Shown here: positions 16,814 through 25,390 of the stretch, piece by piece
Layout of the letters: each line of letters starts with the position of its first letter
How positions within the stretch are numbered: position 1 is the stretch's first letter
From: Burkholderiaceae bacterium
GTDB taxonomy: Bacteria > Pseudomonadota > Gammaproteobacteria > Burkholderiales > Burkholderiaceae_E
Assembly: GCA_024235875.1 (NCBI GenBank)
Contig: JACKLP010000011.1
Coordinates: 48,280-112,279 of the forward strand
Direction of reading: 5' to 3'
DNA: 64,000 nucleotides
Notes under the pieces: model-generated
The model's database searches: none
The model's input: only the letters and a program-made list of their open reading frames with translations
Told to the model about the DNA's origin: nothing
Program-made: the position numbers and the translations under genes

Positions 16814-18007
16814 TCAGGGCGTGGCCGCGAAGCGAGTGGCCAGAAAGCCCAGGGCGTCGACGATGCCATCGACGATGATCGAGCTGTGCGTCGAACCGGC
16901 CTTCTCGGAATACGTGACCGTGCTGCCCAAGCCTTGCATCCGCGCCAGCAGTGCCTGCGTGGCGGTGGCCGGCACCGTCGTGTCCGCGGTGCCCTGGATC
17001 AATAGCGTCGGGGCCGAGAGCTGCTTGGTGCCGGGTTCCATCAGCGGCAGATAGGCACTCACGGCCGGATCGGTCTTCCAACTCGCCTTGAGCACCGACT
17101 CGAGCGAATTGCTGGAGGTGATCGCTGCGGTGACCGCCGCCTGCGCGTCTGCGAACACATCGTTCAGGCACTTGGTGTTGACCGAGTCTTCGAGCCCCGC
17201 ACCTGCCGTCCCGAGCGCACTCGAGAACTGGAAGCTCGGCGACACCGCTTGCACCCCGCCGAGGATCAGCGCGCCGAAGCCCACGGCGCCGGTGCCGGCG
17301 GCGATCCGGTCCGGGATCGGCGCGCTGGGGTTGTCGGCCGCGGCCCGCAACTGATCGCCGATCGTCTCTACATTGGACGCAGGCGCGAACGCCACCGTCC
17401 CCACGAAACTCATGCCGGTGGCCAGGCCAGCGTACTCGGCGGCAGCCAGCGCCGCCTGTCCGCCCTGCGAGTGGCCGACGGCCGCCCAACGCGAGGACAG
17501 CGATGCGAATCCCGCCTTCGCCGCTTGCACCGCGCGGACCATCGCCTGGCCTTCGCTCGGTACATGCAGATACGGATGCCCGCCCGGCGTGCCCAGGCCC
17601 TCGTAGTCGGGGGCGACCACCGCATAGCCTTGTGCCAGGTACTGGTTCAGGTACGCGCCGTATTGCGCCAGGTCGGCGCTGGCCGATGGTGCGCAGATGT
17701 CGGCATCGCCCGTGGTTCCGTGGCCCCAGGCGATGACCGGGTAGCCACCGCTCGGTGCCGTGCCGCCAGGAATGAGGACGACTGCCTTCTCGTCGCGAAA
17801 ATCGCCTGCGACCCCGCGAATCCTGTAGGTGATCAGATAGTTGGCCGAAGAGGCCGTGACGCCCGTCGGCGCGCTGATCGATTTCGAACTGATCATCTCG
17901 CCGGGTCCGGGACCACTGTCGCCGCATGCGGCAAGCCACAGAGATGCGCCACAGAGCAAGGCGGCGGCAAGCGCGCGTCGAGCGGCGGACGTGGGGATAT
18001 GGGCCAT
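16814..18007 (-). CDS. Alpha/beta-hydrolase lipoprotein (secretory lipase-like)
   Basis: 397-residue serine hydrolase. Lipobox LWLAAC with Cys28 predicts a lipid-anchored envelope protein. The nucleophile elbow is GHSQGG (near residue 170), an oxyanion-side motif WGHGTTGD is near 94, and the late catalytic residues are probably Asp in IQGTADTTVP and His in GSTHSSI. The overall plan (GYAVVAPDYEGLGTPG, helical lid, C-terminal WKTDPAVSAYLP) fits the LIP/secretory lipase group. GGAGGAG precedes ATG 18007; an ATG at 18046 would spoil the signal. Substrate unknown, likely a short-chain ester. Confidence 0.82.
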   Translation of the reverse strand: MAHIPTSAARRALAAALLCGASLWLAACGDSGPGPGEMISSKSISAPTGVTASSANYLITYRIRGVAGDFRDEKAVVLIPGGTAPSGGYPVIAWGHGTTGDADICAPSASADLAQYGAYLNQYLAQGYAVVAPDYEGLGTPGGHPYLHVPSEGQAMVRAVQAAKAGFASLSSRWAAVGHSQGGQAALAAAEYAGLATGMSFVGTVAFAPASNVETIGDQLRAAADNPSAPIPDRIAAGTGAVGFGALILGGVQAVSPSFQFSSALGTAGAGLEDSVNTKCLNDVFADAQAAVTAAITSSNSLESVLKASWKTDPAVSAYLPLMEPGTKQLSAPTLLIQGTADTTVPATATQALLARMQGLGSTVTYSEKAGSTHSSIIVDGIVDALGFLATRFAATP

Positions 18008-18182
18008 CGGGTGTCTCCTCCAAAGGCTGACGGCTTGCCCGTTCATCGTCGACGGGCTGCCGATACCGGACTGTATCGGAAAGCCGAAAGACCCTTCAAG
18101 CGCGTCGGCGCGCAGTGGCGCGCCGATGGCGCCGCGTTCGATCCCGTCGGGCCCGGCGGCGAACGCCCGCTGGCCGGTCGTC

Positions 18183-19643
18183 TCAGCGGGTCGACGTCAG
18201 GGGGGCTCGTGGCGGAAGGTCCAGTTCGATCCGCAGGCCAGGGTGGGCGTCGTCGAGTGCGAGCCGCGCGCCGAGTCTGGCCGTCGCGCGTGCCACGATC
18301 GACAAGCCCAGCCCGGCCGACGCACCGTCGGCATCGTCGTGCAGCCGGGCGAAGCGGCGAAACGCGGTCTCGCGTGCCGCCGGGGAGATACCCGGCCCGT
18401 GGTCCCGAACGACCAGTGTCGGACCGCCGAGCGCGCCCGCGCGCGTCAGGCTGGTCGTGACCGTGGACCCCGCGGGGGAATACTTGATCGCGTTGTCGAC
18501 CAGGTTGTCGACCACAGCGCCAATGGCGTCGACGTCGAGGCGCATGTCGCAGCGGGCCGGACTGCGCACGTCGAGCGTGATTCCGCGTCGATCGGCCAGC
18601 GGAAGCAGCAGTGCGATCCGCTCGCGTACGAACTCCGCCAGGTCGATCGAGCGAACCGACTCGAACGGTGCGTCGGCTTCCAGGCGGGTGAGTCGAAGCA
18701 GCTGCTCGATCTGGCGCCTCGCCCGCTCGACACCCGCGAGCAGGTCGGCCAGCGTGCGCTTGCGATCGGCGGCGTCCGGCGCGGCGCGCAACATCTCGGC
18801 GTTGGCCTGGACGATCGCGATCGGTGTCTTGAGTTCGTGAGCCGCATCCGACACGAACTCGCGTTCACGCTGTCGCTGGGCATCGAGGCGGTCGAACAGG
18901 CCGTTGATTGCATCGACCACCGGCTTGAGCTCCGACAAGTCGGTCAGGGGCAGGGCGGCGAGCGACCCCTCAAGCCGGCGCCTGGTGATCACCTCGCCGA
19001 GTTCGCGCAGCGGGCGAAGGCCCGTGCGGGTCATGATCCAGGCCGGGATCAGCAACAGCGGCAGGCTGACCACCAGTGGCATCAGTGAGATGCCGACGCT
19101 CGGCCAGGCCAGTGAAAAGTAACGCGGCCAACGCACGGCGACGCGCACCACGAGCGCGAGCGCCGGATCGCTCAGATGCCATGACCACCAGGTCGCCCCT
19201 TCGTGGACGAATTCCAAGAAGCGGTCGGGGCCAGACGGCGGCGTCGACGGTAGCGCGCTCTTCTCGGTCAGCAGCTCGCCACCGCGCCAGACCTGGATCC
19301 GGGTCTCGGGTTGTCGCTCGCCGAGTTCCGCGTGGCCTTCGGTCTCGATCGCCTGTACGCCGGCGACCGCGCGGGCCAGTTCGGTCGGACGATCGGCGAG
19401 CACCCGGGCCACCACCATCACCTGGCGTGCATAGTCCTTGAGATTTCGCGACGCCCACAACTCGCCGCTGCGCAAGCCGTCGATCGCGACGGCGGCGACC
19501 AACAGCAGCCACAGTCCGGTCGCGCTGGCCACGAAGACGAGCAGCAGGCGGCTGCTGAGCGATCGGCGCCAGAATCGCCAGCGCAGCCGCAACGATCGAG
19601 CCGGCGGTGGCGTGTCGGTCGATCGGGTTCCGGCGGGCGTCAC
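18183..19643 (-). CDS. Two-component sensor histidine kinase, QseC/PmrB type
   Basis: 486-residue inner-membrane kinase. TM1 is about 33-53 (LLLVFVASATGLWLLLVAAV), the periplasmic sensor is about 55-180, and TM2 is about 182-205 (SLMPLVVSLPLLLIPAWI). HAMP, then DHp with phospho-acceptor His269 in SDAAHELKTP. The ATPase domain has N box DNLVDNAIKYSP, G1 DHGPGIS and G2 SAGLGLSI. The GTG start at 19643 overlaps the regulator stop by 4 bp (GTGA), so the pair is translationally coupled. It faces an outer-membrane protein gene that is probably its target. Confidence 0.92.
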   Translation of the reverse strand: MTPAGTRSTDTPPPARSLRLRWRFWRRSLSSRLLLVFVASATGLWLLLVAAVAIDGLRSGELWASRNLKDYARQVMVVARVLADRPTELARAVAGVQAIETEGHAELGERQPETRIQVWRGGELLTEKSALPSTPPSGPDRFLEFVHEGATWWSWHLSDPALALVVRVAVRWPRYFSLAWPSVGISLMPLVVSLPLLLIPAWIMTRTGLRPLRELGEVITRRRLEGSLAALPLTDLSELKPVVDAINGLFDRLDAQRQREREFVSDAAHELKTPIAIVQANAEMLRAAPDAADRKRTLADLLAGVERARRQIEQLLRLTRLEADAPFESVRSIDLAEFVRERIALLLPLADRRGITLDVRSPARCDMRLDVDAIGAVVDNLVDNAIKYSPAGSTVTTSLTRAGALGGPTLVVRDHGPGISPAARETAFRRFARLHDDADGASAGLGLSIVARATARLGARLALDDAHPGLRIELDLPPRAPLTSTR

Positions 19644-20305
19644 GACGTGTCCTCGACCAGGTAGCCGACGCCGCGCACGGTACGGATCAGCGGCGCGCCC
19701 AGCTTGCGGCGAAGATTCGACATGTGCACGTCGAGCGATTGGCCTTCGCTCTCGGGCAAGGCAGCGGCCTCGAGCTGACGGCGCGTGCGCACGCGGTTGC
19801 GATGGCGCACCAGTTCGCGCAGCAGCGCGAACTCGGTCAGCGACAAGGCCACCGGCCGACCGGCACGGCTGACCGCATGGCGCCCCTCGTCGAGCACGAG
19901 GTCGCCGAGTTCGTGCCGAATTCCCGCATCCTCGTCATGCGCGCCCAGACTGCGTCGGGCCAGCGCGCGCAGTCGCGCCAGCAGTTCCGCCGTTGCGAAG
20001 GGTTTCACAAGGTAGTCGTCGGCCCCGGCGTCGAGGCCGTCGATGCGCTCGCCAATGGTGTCGCGCGCGGTGACCACGATGACCGGCAGCCGCGTGTCGC
20101 GATCCCGCAGTTCGCGCAGCAGCGCGAGGCCGTCGCCGTCGGGCAATCCCAGGTCGAGCACGATCGCGTCGTAGTCGTCGTTGGCGATGCGTGCCCGCGC
20201 GTCGCTCGCCAGGCGCAACCAGACCACGGCATGACCGTTGCCGATGAGCGCGGCCTGGACCGCGCGCCCGAGCAGCAGATCGTCTTCGACCAGGCAGATG
20301 TTCAT
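19640..20305 (-). CDS. OmpR-family response regulator
   Basis: 221 residues: receiver domain with Asp51 as phosphorylation site (AIVLDLGLPDGDG), acidic pair EDD at 7-9 and Lys in LVKPFA, then a winged-helix DNA-binding domain ending VRGVGYLVED. It pairs with the overlapping downstream kinase gene. ATG 20305 begins MNICLVEDDLLLG, the normal receiver start. Three 11-bp-spaced repeats in the 161-bp divergent gap are a likely binding site, giving autoregulation and control of the barrel protein gene. Confidence 0.93.
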   Translation of the reverse strand: MNICLVEDDLLLGRAVQAALIGNGHAVVWLRLASDARARIANDDYDAIVLDLGLPDGDGLALLRELRDRDTRLPVIVVTARDTIGERIDGLDAGADDYLVKPFATAELLARLRALARRSLGAHDEDAGIRHELGDLVLDEGRHAVSRAGRPVALSLTEFALLRELVRHRNRVRTRRQLEAAALPESEGQSLDVHMSNLRRKLGAPLIRTVRGVGYLVEDTS

Positions 20306-20383
20306 GCCGGGATTCTGCCTGTGCCACCTGAAGGCAGGCCAAAGCGGGGCCGCTCCAGGCCGGCCGGGCCCGGCTTCGGCAAG

Positions 20384-20412
20384 CCTTTCGCCCGTCTTTG
20401 GACGATCTTTGG
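20384..20412 (+). promoter_or_regulatory. Three direct repeats at 11-bp period, candidate response-regulator boxes
   Basis: CCTTTCG at 20384, TCTTTGG at 20395 and TCTTTGG at 20406 are spaced exactly 11 bp apart in the gap between the two-component operon and the outer-membrane protein gene. OmpR/PhoB-type regulators bind tandem direct repeats with this spacing. The last box ends 55 bp before the barrel protein start. Confidence 0.6.
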
Positions 20413-20466
20413 CCGGCTTCGCAAACATCGAGCACACAACCGCAACCTGAAACGGAGGATCGTTCG

Positions 20467-21108
20467 ATGATGACCCAGACCGACAAGAAGCCCGCACGGC
20501 GCGCGCCTCACGCCGCCCACCTTTCCAGATACCTGCGACCGGTCGTCGCACCCGCGCTGGTCCTGGCGCTGCTCGCGTCCCCGGTGGTCGCCGCAGAGCT
20601 GCCGACCGGGTTCTTCGCCGGCGTATCCGCCGGCGTCGGCGTCGTTTCGGCGAACCCCATCGGGCTGGCCGAGGTCGACGAAGATACCCATGGCGTGGGC
20701 GCCGGCAAGCTGACCGCCGGCTACTGGTTCCACCGCAACTGGGGCGTATCGGTCGGCTATGCGGCCTTGGGCAACTTCACGCAGAAATACACGACCGGGG
20801 AATTTCGCGGTCGCGCCCGATCGCTGATGATCAGCGCCCTGGGGCGCCTGCCGCTCACGGATCGATGGACGCTGATCGGGTCGGTGAGCGCGACGCGCAA
20901 CCGAATCGACGATCGCGGTTCCACGCCCGGGGTGGCGGAATTCTCGAAATTGCATGGTTCGAAGAGCAACCTCGTGTTCCCGGGCCTCGAGCTCCAGTAT
21001 CGGCTCTCCGACAAGATGTCGGTGTCGTTCGAAGTCCAAGGGCTTGGCAAGGCCGCCGAGAAGGTCGACGTCGGCTATGCCGGGGTCGGGCTGCGCTGGA
21101 ACTTCTAG
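20467..21108 (+). CDS. Outer-membrane beta-barrel protein, OmpW/OmpA-like
   Basis: 213 residues. Basic N-region then a signal peptide ending near ASPVVAAELP. The mature part alternates strands typical of an 8-strand barrel (GFFAGVSAGVGVVSA, GVGAGKLTAGYWFHRNWGVSV) and ends in aromatic LRWNF, the BAM recognition signal. GGAGG at 20455-20459 fits the ATG at 20467, with a second ATG next. Its position next to the phased repeats suggests control by the divergent two-component system. Transport or stress role unknown. Confidence 0.8.
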   Translation: MMTQTDKKPARRAPHAAHLSRYLRPVVAPALVLALLASPVVAAELPTGFFAGVSAGVGVVSANPIGLAEVDEDTHGVGAGKLTAGYWFHRNWGVSVGYAALGNFTQKYTTGEFRGRARSLMISALGRLPLTDRWTLIGSVSATRNRIDDRGSTPGVAEFSKLHGSKSNLVFPGLELQYRLSDKMSVSFEVQGLGKAAEKVDVGYAGVGLRWNF

Positions 21109-21641
21109 AAGACCCTGCACTCTGCGAACGCGAGCCAGTCGCTCTCATCGACCAGCTCGCGCCGTCGCAGGTCCTCGAGCATCGGCAGCAGGTCCAGGCG
21201 TTCGGCCCGGCCGGGCAACTCGCACGAGAACTGCGCGACGGTCCAGCGCGCGCACTCGGGATCCAGCGCGCTCTGCCAGCGCTCGGCCGCCTCGAAGTGC
21301 CAATCCTGCGGGGGCGCAAGCGCCGACCGCCTTGCGCCCGGCAGACGGACCCGGACCATCGATTCGAGCCGGATCGTACCCGTCGGGGCATGCCCGCCAC
21401 CAGCGTCGGGACTGAAGCCGAAGTTCAGCAGCAGTTCCAGCGATTCGCCCATGCGCCGCTCCGGATCGATCTCCAACTCGAGCGCCGCCAGGCTGTCCAC
21501 GCGCAGTGGCAGGCGGGGACTCGACGCCGGTTGCGATGGCCGCGTCCATGGTGCCGAGCCATGGCTTGCGGCATTGCGGATGGTCTCTAGATGGAAGCGG
21601 GAACCCATGGGTAGTGGGGCGTGACGACGTGCTCGAGCCAT
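21105..21641 (-). CDS. Hypothetical protein
   Basis: 178-residue reading frame (167 if the ATG at 21608 is used) whose stop overlaps that of the convergent barrel gene by 4 bp. Third positions on this strand are almost all G or C, as in real genes here, and the composition is normal for a soluble acidic protein (LPLRVDSLAALELEIDPERR, ELPGRAERLDLLPMLEDL). No signal peptide, membrane span or motif that I recognise. No ribosome-binding site at either start. It lies 133 bp after the ThDP enzyme gene and could be the last gene of that group. Confidence 0.5.
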   Translation of the reverse strand: MARARRHAPLPMGSRFHLETIRNAASHGSAPWTRPSQPASSPRLPLRVDSLAALELEIDPERRMGESLELLLNFGFSPDAGGGHAPTGTIRLESMVRVRLPGARRSALAPPQDWHFEAAERWQSALDPECARWTVAQFSCELPGRAERLDLLPMLEDLRRRELVDESDWLAFAECRVF

Positions 21642-21774
21642 CGTGCCGGCGAGTGCGCCCGTCCGGTCACTCGATCAACCAGGGCGAAGGCCGCCTGTTG
21701 CATTGCTTCGAGCAAGCCCGTCGACCCCGATGCCCCCAGGCCGATGACGCCGCGCCGTCTTGCGCCGATCCGCC

Positions 21775-23565
21775 CTACATCGAGAGCGAGCCTTCCCGGA
21801 AGCTGGTCGGATCCAGCCAGACGTTGACGAGCACCGGTCGGCCCGCGGCCGCCACCGCGCGAGCCCTGCGCAGCGCATCGTCGACCTCGCTCATCGCGCG
21901 CACCAGGATGCCCTCGGCGCCGAAGCCGGCAGCCACCGCGTGATAGTCGGTCCGGGCCAGCACCGTGCCGACGTCGTCGCCAAGCATCTTGACCTGCTCG
22001 CGTGCGATCTGCGTCCAGCAGGCGTCGTTGCCGACCACGGCGATCGCGGGGATGCCGTGGCGAACGAAGGTGTCGAACTCCGCGAGCCCGAAGCCGCAGG
22101 CGCCGTCGCCGAAGACGATCCACACCTCGGTGTCGGGCCGGGTGACGCCGGCGCCCAGCGCGAATCCGGCGCCCACGCCCAGTGTGCCGAAGGCCCCGGG
22201 GTCGAGCCACGAGAGCGGCCCGCGTGGTCGCAATACGTAGCTGGCGGTACCGACGAAGTCGCCGCCGTCGGCCACGAAGATCGCGTTCTCGCCGGCGATG
22301 GCCTCGAGCCGCCGCAGCAGCGCGACCGGATTGACATGCTTTCCGACGACGGCTGAATGTGCCTCGATCTCGGTCTCGCGCGCATCATCGCGTTCGCGCA
22401 GCGTGCCCTGCCAGTGATCGTAGGGCCCGGATCCGCCAATTGGCGCCGAGTCGGTGGCGGTCAGTGGCACGGATGGCGCGAGCGCGCGCAGGAAGCCGGC
22501 CGCGTCGCCGATCGCCGCGATGTCCGGGCGCCGGTTCATCCGCGCGTCGCGTGGACTGCGGTTGGCCGAGATCAGCGTGGCGCTGCGCCGCACATGGCGG
22601 CCGTAGTCGAGCCGAAAGTCGCAGGGGACACCGGCCAGAATCACGCAATCCGAGTCGCGCAGCGCCGCCCGGCGCTGGTGGCGCATCTGCAGGCGATGCT
22701 CGCGCCCCAGAAGACCGCGCGCCATGCCCGACAGATAGACCGGGATGCCCAGTCGCTCGACGGCTGCGGCCAGCGCGTCGGCCCCGGCGGCATCGGCCAG
22801 CGCCTGGCTGCCGATCACGACAAGCGGCCGCTTGGCGCTGGCCAGGGCCGAGCGTGCGGCATCGAGCGCCCGCGCGGCGACTCTGGGGGCCTGGACTGCG
22901 TGGGCGTCGACGGGCCCGGTCGTGGCGGCGCCCTCGAACATCCGCGCCGCATGGCGATCGAGATACCACCGCAGGGCGCGTTCGGGTAGCGATCGGCCGC
23001 GCCCGCCCGCCTGTCCGTACCAGTCGCGGATGCTCGACTCGTCGTAGAGCAGATCGACCGGGCACTCGACGAATACCGGGCCCGGCACATCGGATCGCGC
23101 CAGCGCGAATGCGTCGGCCACCGCCGGGCCCAGATCGCGGACACGTCGCAGCTTCGTGAAGCGCTTGACGTGCGGTGCCACCAGCGCCCGCTGGTCGATG
23201 TCCTGCAGCGCGCCCCGTCCCTGCAGCGCGGTCGGTGCCGCGCCGCCCAGCACGACGATCGCCGACTGGGCGAGCTGCGCGTTCTTCAGGGCCGTGATCA
23301 CATTGGTGATACCCGGTCCCGCCGTCACCGCCGCGACGCCCGGTCGGCCCGAGATCCGCGCCGCGGCATCGGCCGCGAACACCGCGGTGGCTTCGTCGCG
23401 GACGTCGACGATGCGAATGCCGCGGGTCCTGGCGGCGGCGAGAATCGGCGAGATGTGACCACCGCAAAGCGTGTAGATGCAGGGCACGCCGTGTGCGTGC
23501 AAGGCCTGCGCGACCCGATCGCCACCGTGGGCGAACGCCGCGAGCGCCGCGGCGCCCGTGCTCAT
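21775..23565 (-). CDS. ThDP-dependent acetolactate-synthase-like / 2-hydroxyacyl-CoA lyase-like enzyme
   Basis: 596-residue member of the acetohydroxyacid synthase fold. The catalytic Glu58 is in VRDEATAVFAA, the middle domain spans about 200-350, and the ThDP-Mg motif GDGACGFGLAEFDTFVRH with VVGND is near 480-510. It resembles the ILVBL/HACL branch more than biosynthetic IlvB. It starts 16 bp after an acyl-CoA ligase gene, which fits a lyase that cleaves 2-hydroxyacyl-CoA in alpha-oxidation. A carboligase or oxalyl-CoA type role is the alternative. Confidence 0.8.
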   Translation of the reverse strand: MSTGAAALAAFAHGGDRVAQALHAHGVPCIYTLCGGHISPILAAARTRGIRIVDVRDEATAVFAADAAARISGRPGVAAVTAGPGITNVITALKNAQLAQSAIVVLGGAAPTALQGRGALQDIDQRALVAPHVKRFTKLRRVRDLGPAVADAFALARSDVPGPVFVECPVDLLYDESSIRDWYGQAGGRGRSLPERALRWYLDRHAARMFEGAATTGPVDAHAVQAPRVAARALDAARSALASAKRPLVVIGSQALADAAGADALAAAVERLGIPVYLSGMARGLLGREHRLQMRHQRRAALRDSDCVILAGVPCDFRLDYGRHVRRSATLISANRSPRDARMNRRPDIAAIGDAAGFLRALAPSVPLTATDSAPIGGSGPYDHWQGTLRERDDARETEIEAHSAVVGKHVNPVALLRRLEAIAGENAIFVADGGDFVGTASYVLRPRGPLSWLDPGAFGTLGVGAGFALGAGVTRPDTEVWIVFGDGACGFGLAEFDTFVRHGIPAIAVVGNDACWTQIAREQVKMLGDDVGTVLARTDYHAVAAGFGAEGILVRAMSEVDDALRRARAVAAAGRPVLVNVWLDPTSFREGSLSM

Positions 23566-23581
23566 GCGGCGGCCGTCCGGC

Positions 23582-25264
23582 TCATTCCCAGACGATGCGG
23601 CTTTGCGCCGCGTACCAGGCCTCGACGTTGGGCGCCACCAGCGCCTCGATGCCGCGTCGCTTGATCTTCATCGTCGGGGTCAGGCAACCGTTCTCGATGG
23701 TCCATGGCTCGGCGGCGACCACGAGCATCTGGAGTATCTCCCAGTCGGCCGACGGTTCGTTGACTTCGACGAACAGTGCCTCTAGCTCGCGGTGGACCTG
23801 GTCGCGCACGCCGGGCTGGCCCAGGCGGGGGCGCAGTTCCTCGGCCAGCACCACGATGCCGTAGGGTGCCGGATGGCCGACGCCCGAGACCATCGAGAGC
23901 TCGACCATCGGATGCGCGTTGATCCGATTCTCGATCGGTGCCGGTGCCACGTACTTGCCCTTGGCGGTCTTGAACAACTCCTTGGCTCGGCCGGTGATCT
24001 TGAGCAGCCCCTTGGCGTCGATCTCTCCGAGGTCGCCGGTACGAAAGAAGCCGTCCTCGGTGAACGACTCGGCGTCGAGGTCCGGACGCTTGTAATAGCC
24101 CTTGAAGCGGGCGGGCGACTTGATCAGGATCTCGCCGTCCTCGGCGATGCGAACCTGTACGCCCGGCATTGGAACGCCCACGCGGCCGACCTCGTTGTGT
24201 CGCGCGTCCGAGGAGTGCGAGATCGAGTTGTCCTCGGACATCGCATAGCCTTCGTAGAGCGGCAGGCCGATGCGCCGATACCATTCGATCAGGTTCGGCG
24301 GCATCGGGGCCGACCCGCTGCCCGCCATCTTCACATGGTCCAGGCCAAGGCCCGCCCGGATCTTGCGCGCCACGATGCGGCCGAGCAGCGGAATCTTCAG
24401 CAGGCGGTCGAGTTTCTCGGGCGGCATCTTCGCAAAGACGCCCTGCTGGAACTTCAGCCACAGGCGGGGCACCGAAATGAACAGCGTCGGGCGCGCCCGC
24501 TGCAGGTCGGCCAGGAACGTGTCCAGTGACTCGGCGAAGAATACGTGCATGTTGCCGTCGACCAGGCTCGACGCTTCGACCCAGGTGCGCTCGAAGGTGT
24601 GCGACAGCGGCAGGTAGGAAAGCATTCGGCTCGTCTCGTCCGGACCCACTTCGCGGCGCACATGCGCGTTCGCGATCTCGCCGGCTCGCGTGATGGCTTC
24701 GAAGGTGCTCATGACGCCCTTGGGCGTGCCGGTGGATCCCGAGGTGTAGAGGATCATCGCCAGGTCGTCGGCCGCGCGCGCCGGATGCTGTGCCATGGGC
24801 TCGGTACGACCGACGATGTCGTCCCAGGTCTCGAAGTCGTTCGCGGGCGCAAGCGGTAGGGCGATGCACGGCATCGATTCGGGCACCCCCGGCTTCTGGT
24901 CGGGCCAGGTGTCGAGCTTGCCGACGAACAGCAGGCTCGCTTCGCTGTGGTCGAGGACGTAGCCGACCGTCTGGGCGGTCTCGGTCGGAAAGATCGCCAC
25001 CGTGGTATGGCCCGCCATCCAGATCGCGAGCTCGGCCATGAAGAAGTGCGCCGTGTTCTTGGAGAGCAGCGCGATGCGCGCGCCCGGCTCGAATCCGCGG
25101 CTGCGCAGGTGGGTCGCCATGCGGCTGGCCTGGTCCAGGACTTCGCGCCAGGTGTAGTCGGTGACGCGGCCGTTGCCGATCGGCTGGGTCAGGTAGACGC
25201 GATCGGGGTGCTGCGCGACGTGCGCGTAGACATAGTCGAGGATCAACTTGCTTGCTTCGGCCAT
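23582..25264 (-). CDS. AMP-forming long-chain acyl-CoA synthetase
   Basis: 560-residue adenylate-forming ligase. The P-loop ILYTSGSTGTPKGVMST lies near residues 172-186, the substrate-side motif YEGYAMSEDNSISH near 340, the hinge region GFFRTGDLGEID near 420 and the C-terminal Lys motif in TPTMKIKRRGIEA near 530. The composition matches the bubblegum/long-chain FadD15-like group (RLWLKFQQGVFAKMPPEKLD). ATG 25264 follows CGGAG. It probably activates the acid processed by the adjacent ThDP lyase, or feeds beta-oxidation. Confidence 0.9.
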   Translation of the reverse strand: MAEASKLILDYVYAHVAQHPDRVYLTQPIGNGRVTDYTWREVLDQASRMATHLRSRGFEPGARIALLSKNTAHFFMAELAIWMAGHTTVAIFPTETAQTVGYVLDHSEASLLFVGKLDTWPDQKPGVPESMPCIALPLAPANDFETWDDIVGRTEPMAQHPARAADDLAMILYTSGSTGTPKGVMSTFEAITRAGEIANAHVRREVGPDETSRMLSYLPLSHTFERTWVEASSLVDGNMHVFFAESLDTFLADLQRARPTLFISVPRLWLKFQQGVFAKMPPEKLDRLLKIPLLGRIVARKIRAGLGLDHVKMAGSGSAPMPPNLIEWYRRIGLPLYEGYAMSEDNSISHSSDARHNEVGRVGVPMPGVQVRIAEDGEILIKSPARFKGYYKRPDLDAESFTEDGFFRTGDLGEIDAKGLLKITGRAKELFKTAKGKYVAPAPIENRINAHPMVELSMVSGVGHPAPYGIVVLAEELRPRLGQPGVRDQVHRELEALFVEVNEPSADWEILQMLVVAAEPWTIENGCLTPTMKIKRRGIEALVAPNVEAWYAAQSRIVWE

Positions 25265-25390
25265 GGTGTTCTGTCTCCGTGTCTTCGGCGACGCGCCGGG
25301 GCCGCGCCGCGGGCGAGCCTGCGCCCACCACCGGTCAGCGTACCCGCGGGTCGGGCCTGAGTCCAGTTGACGGGCGAGGCGCAAGAGGCG

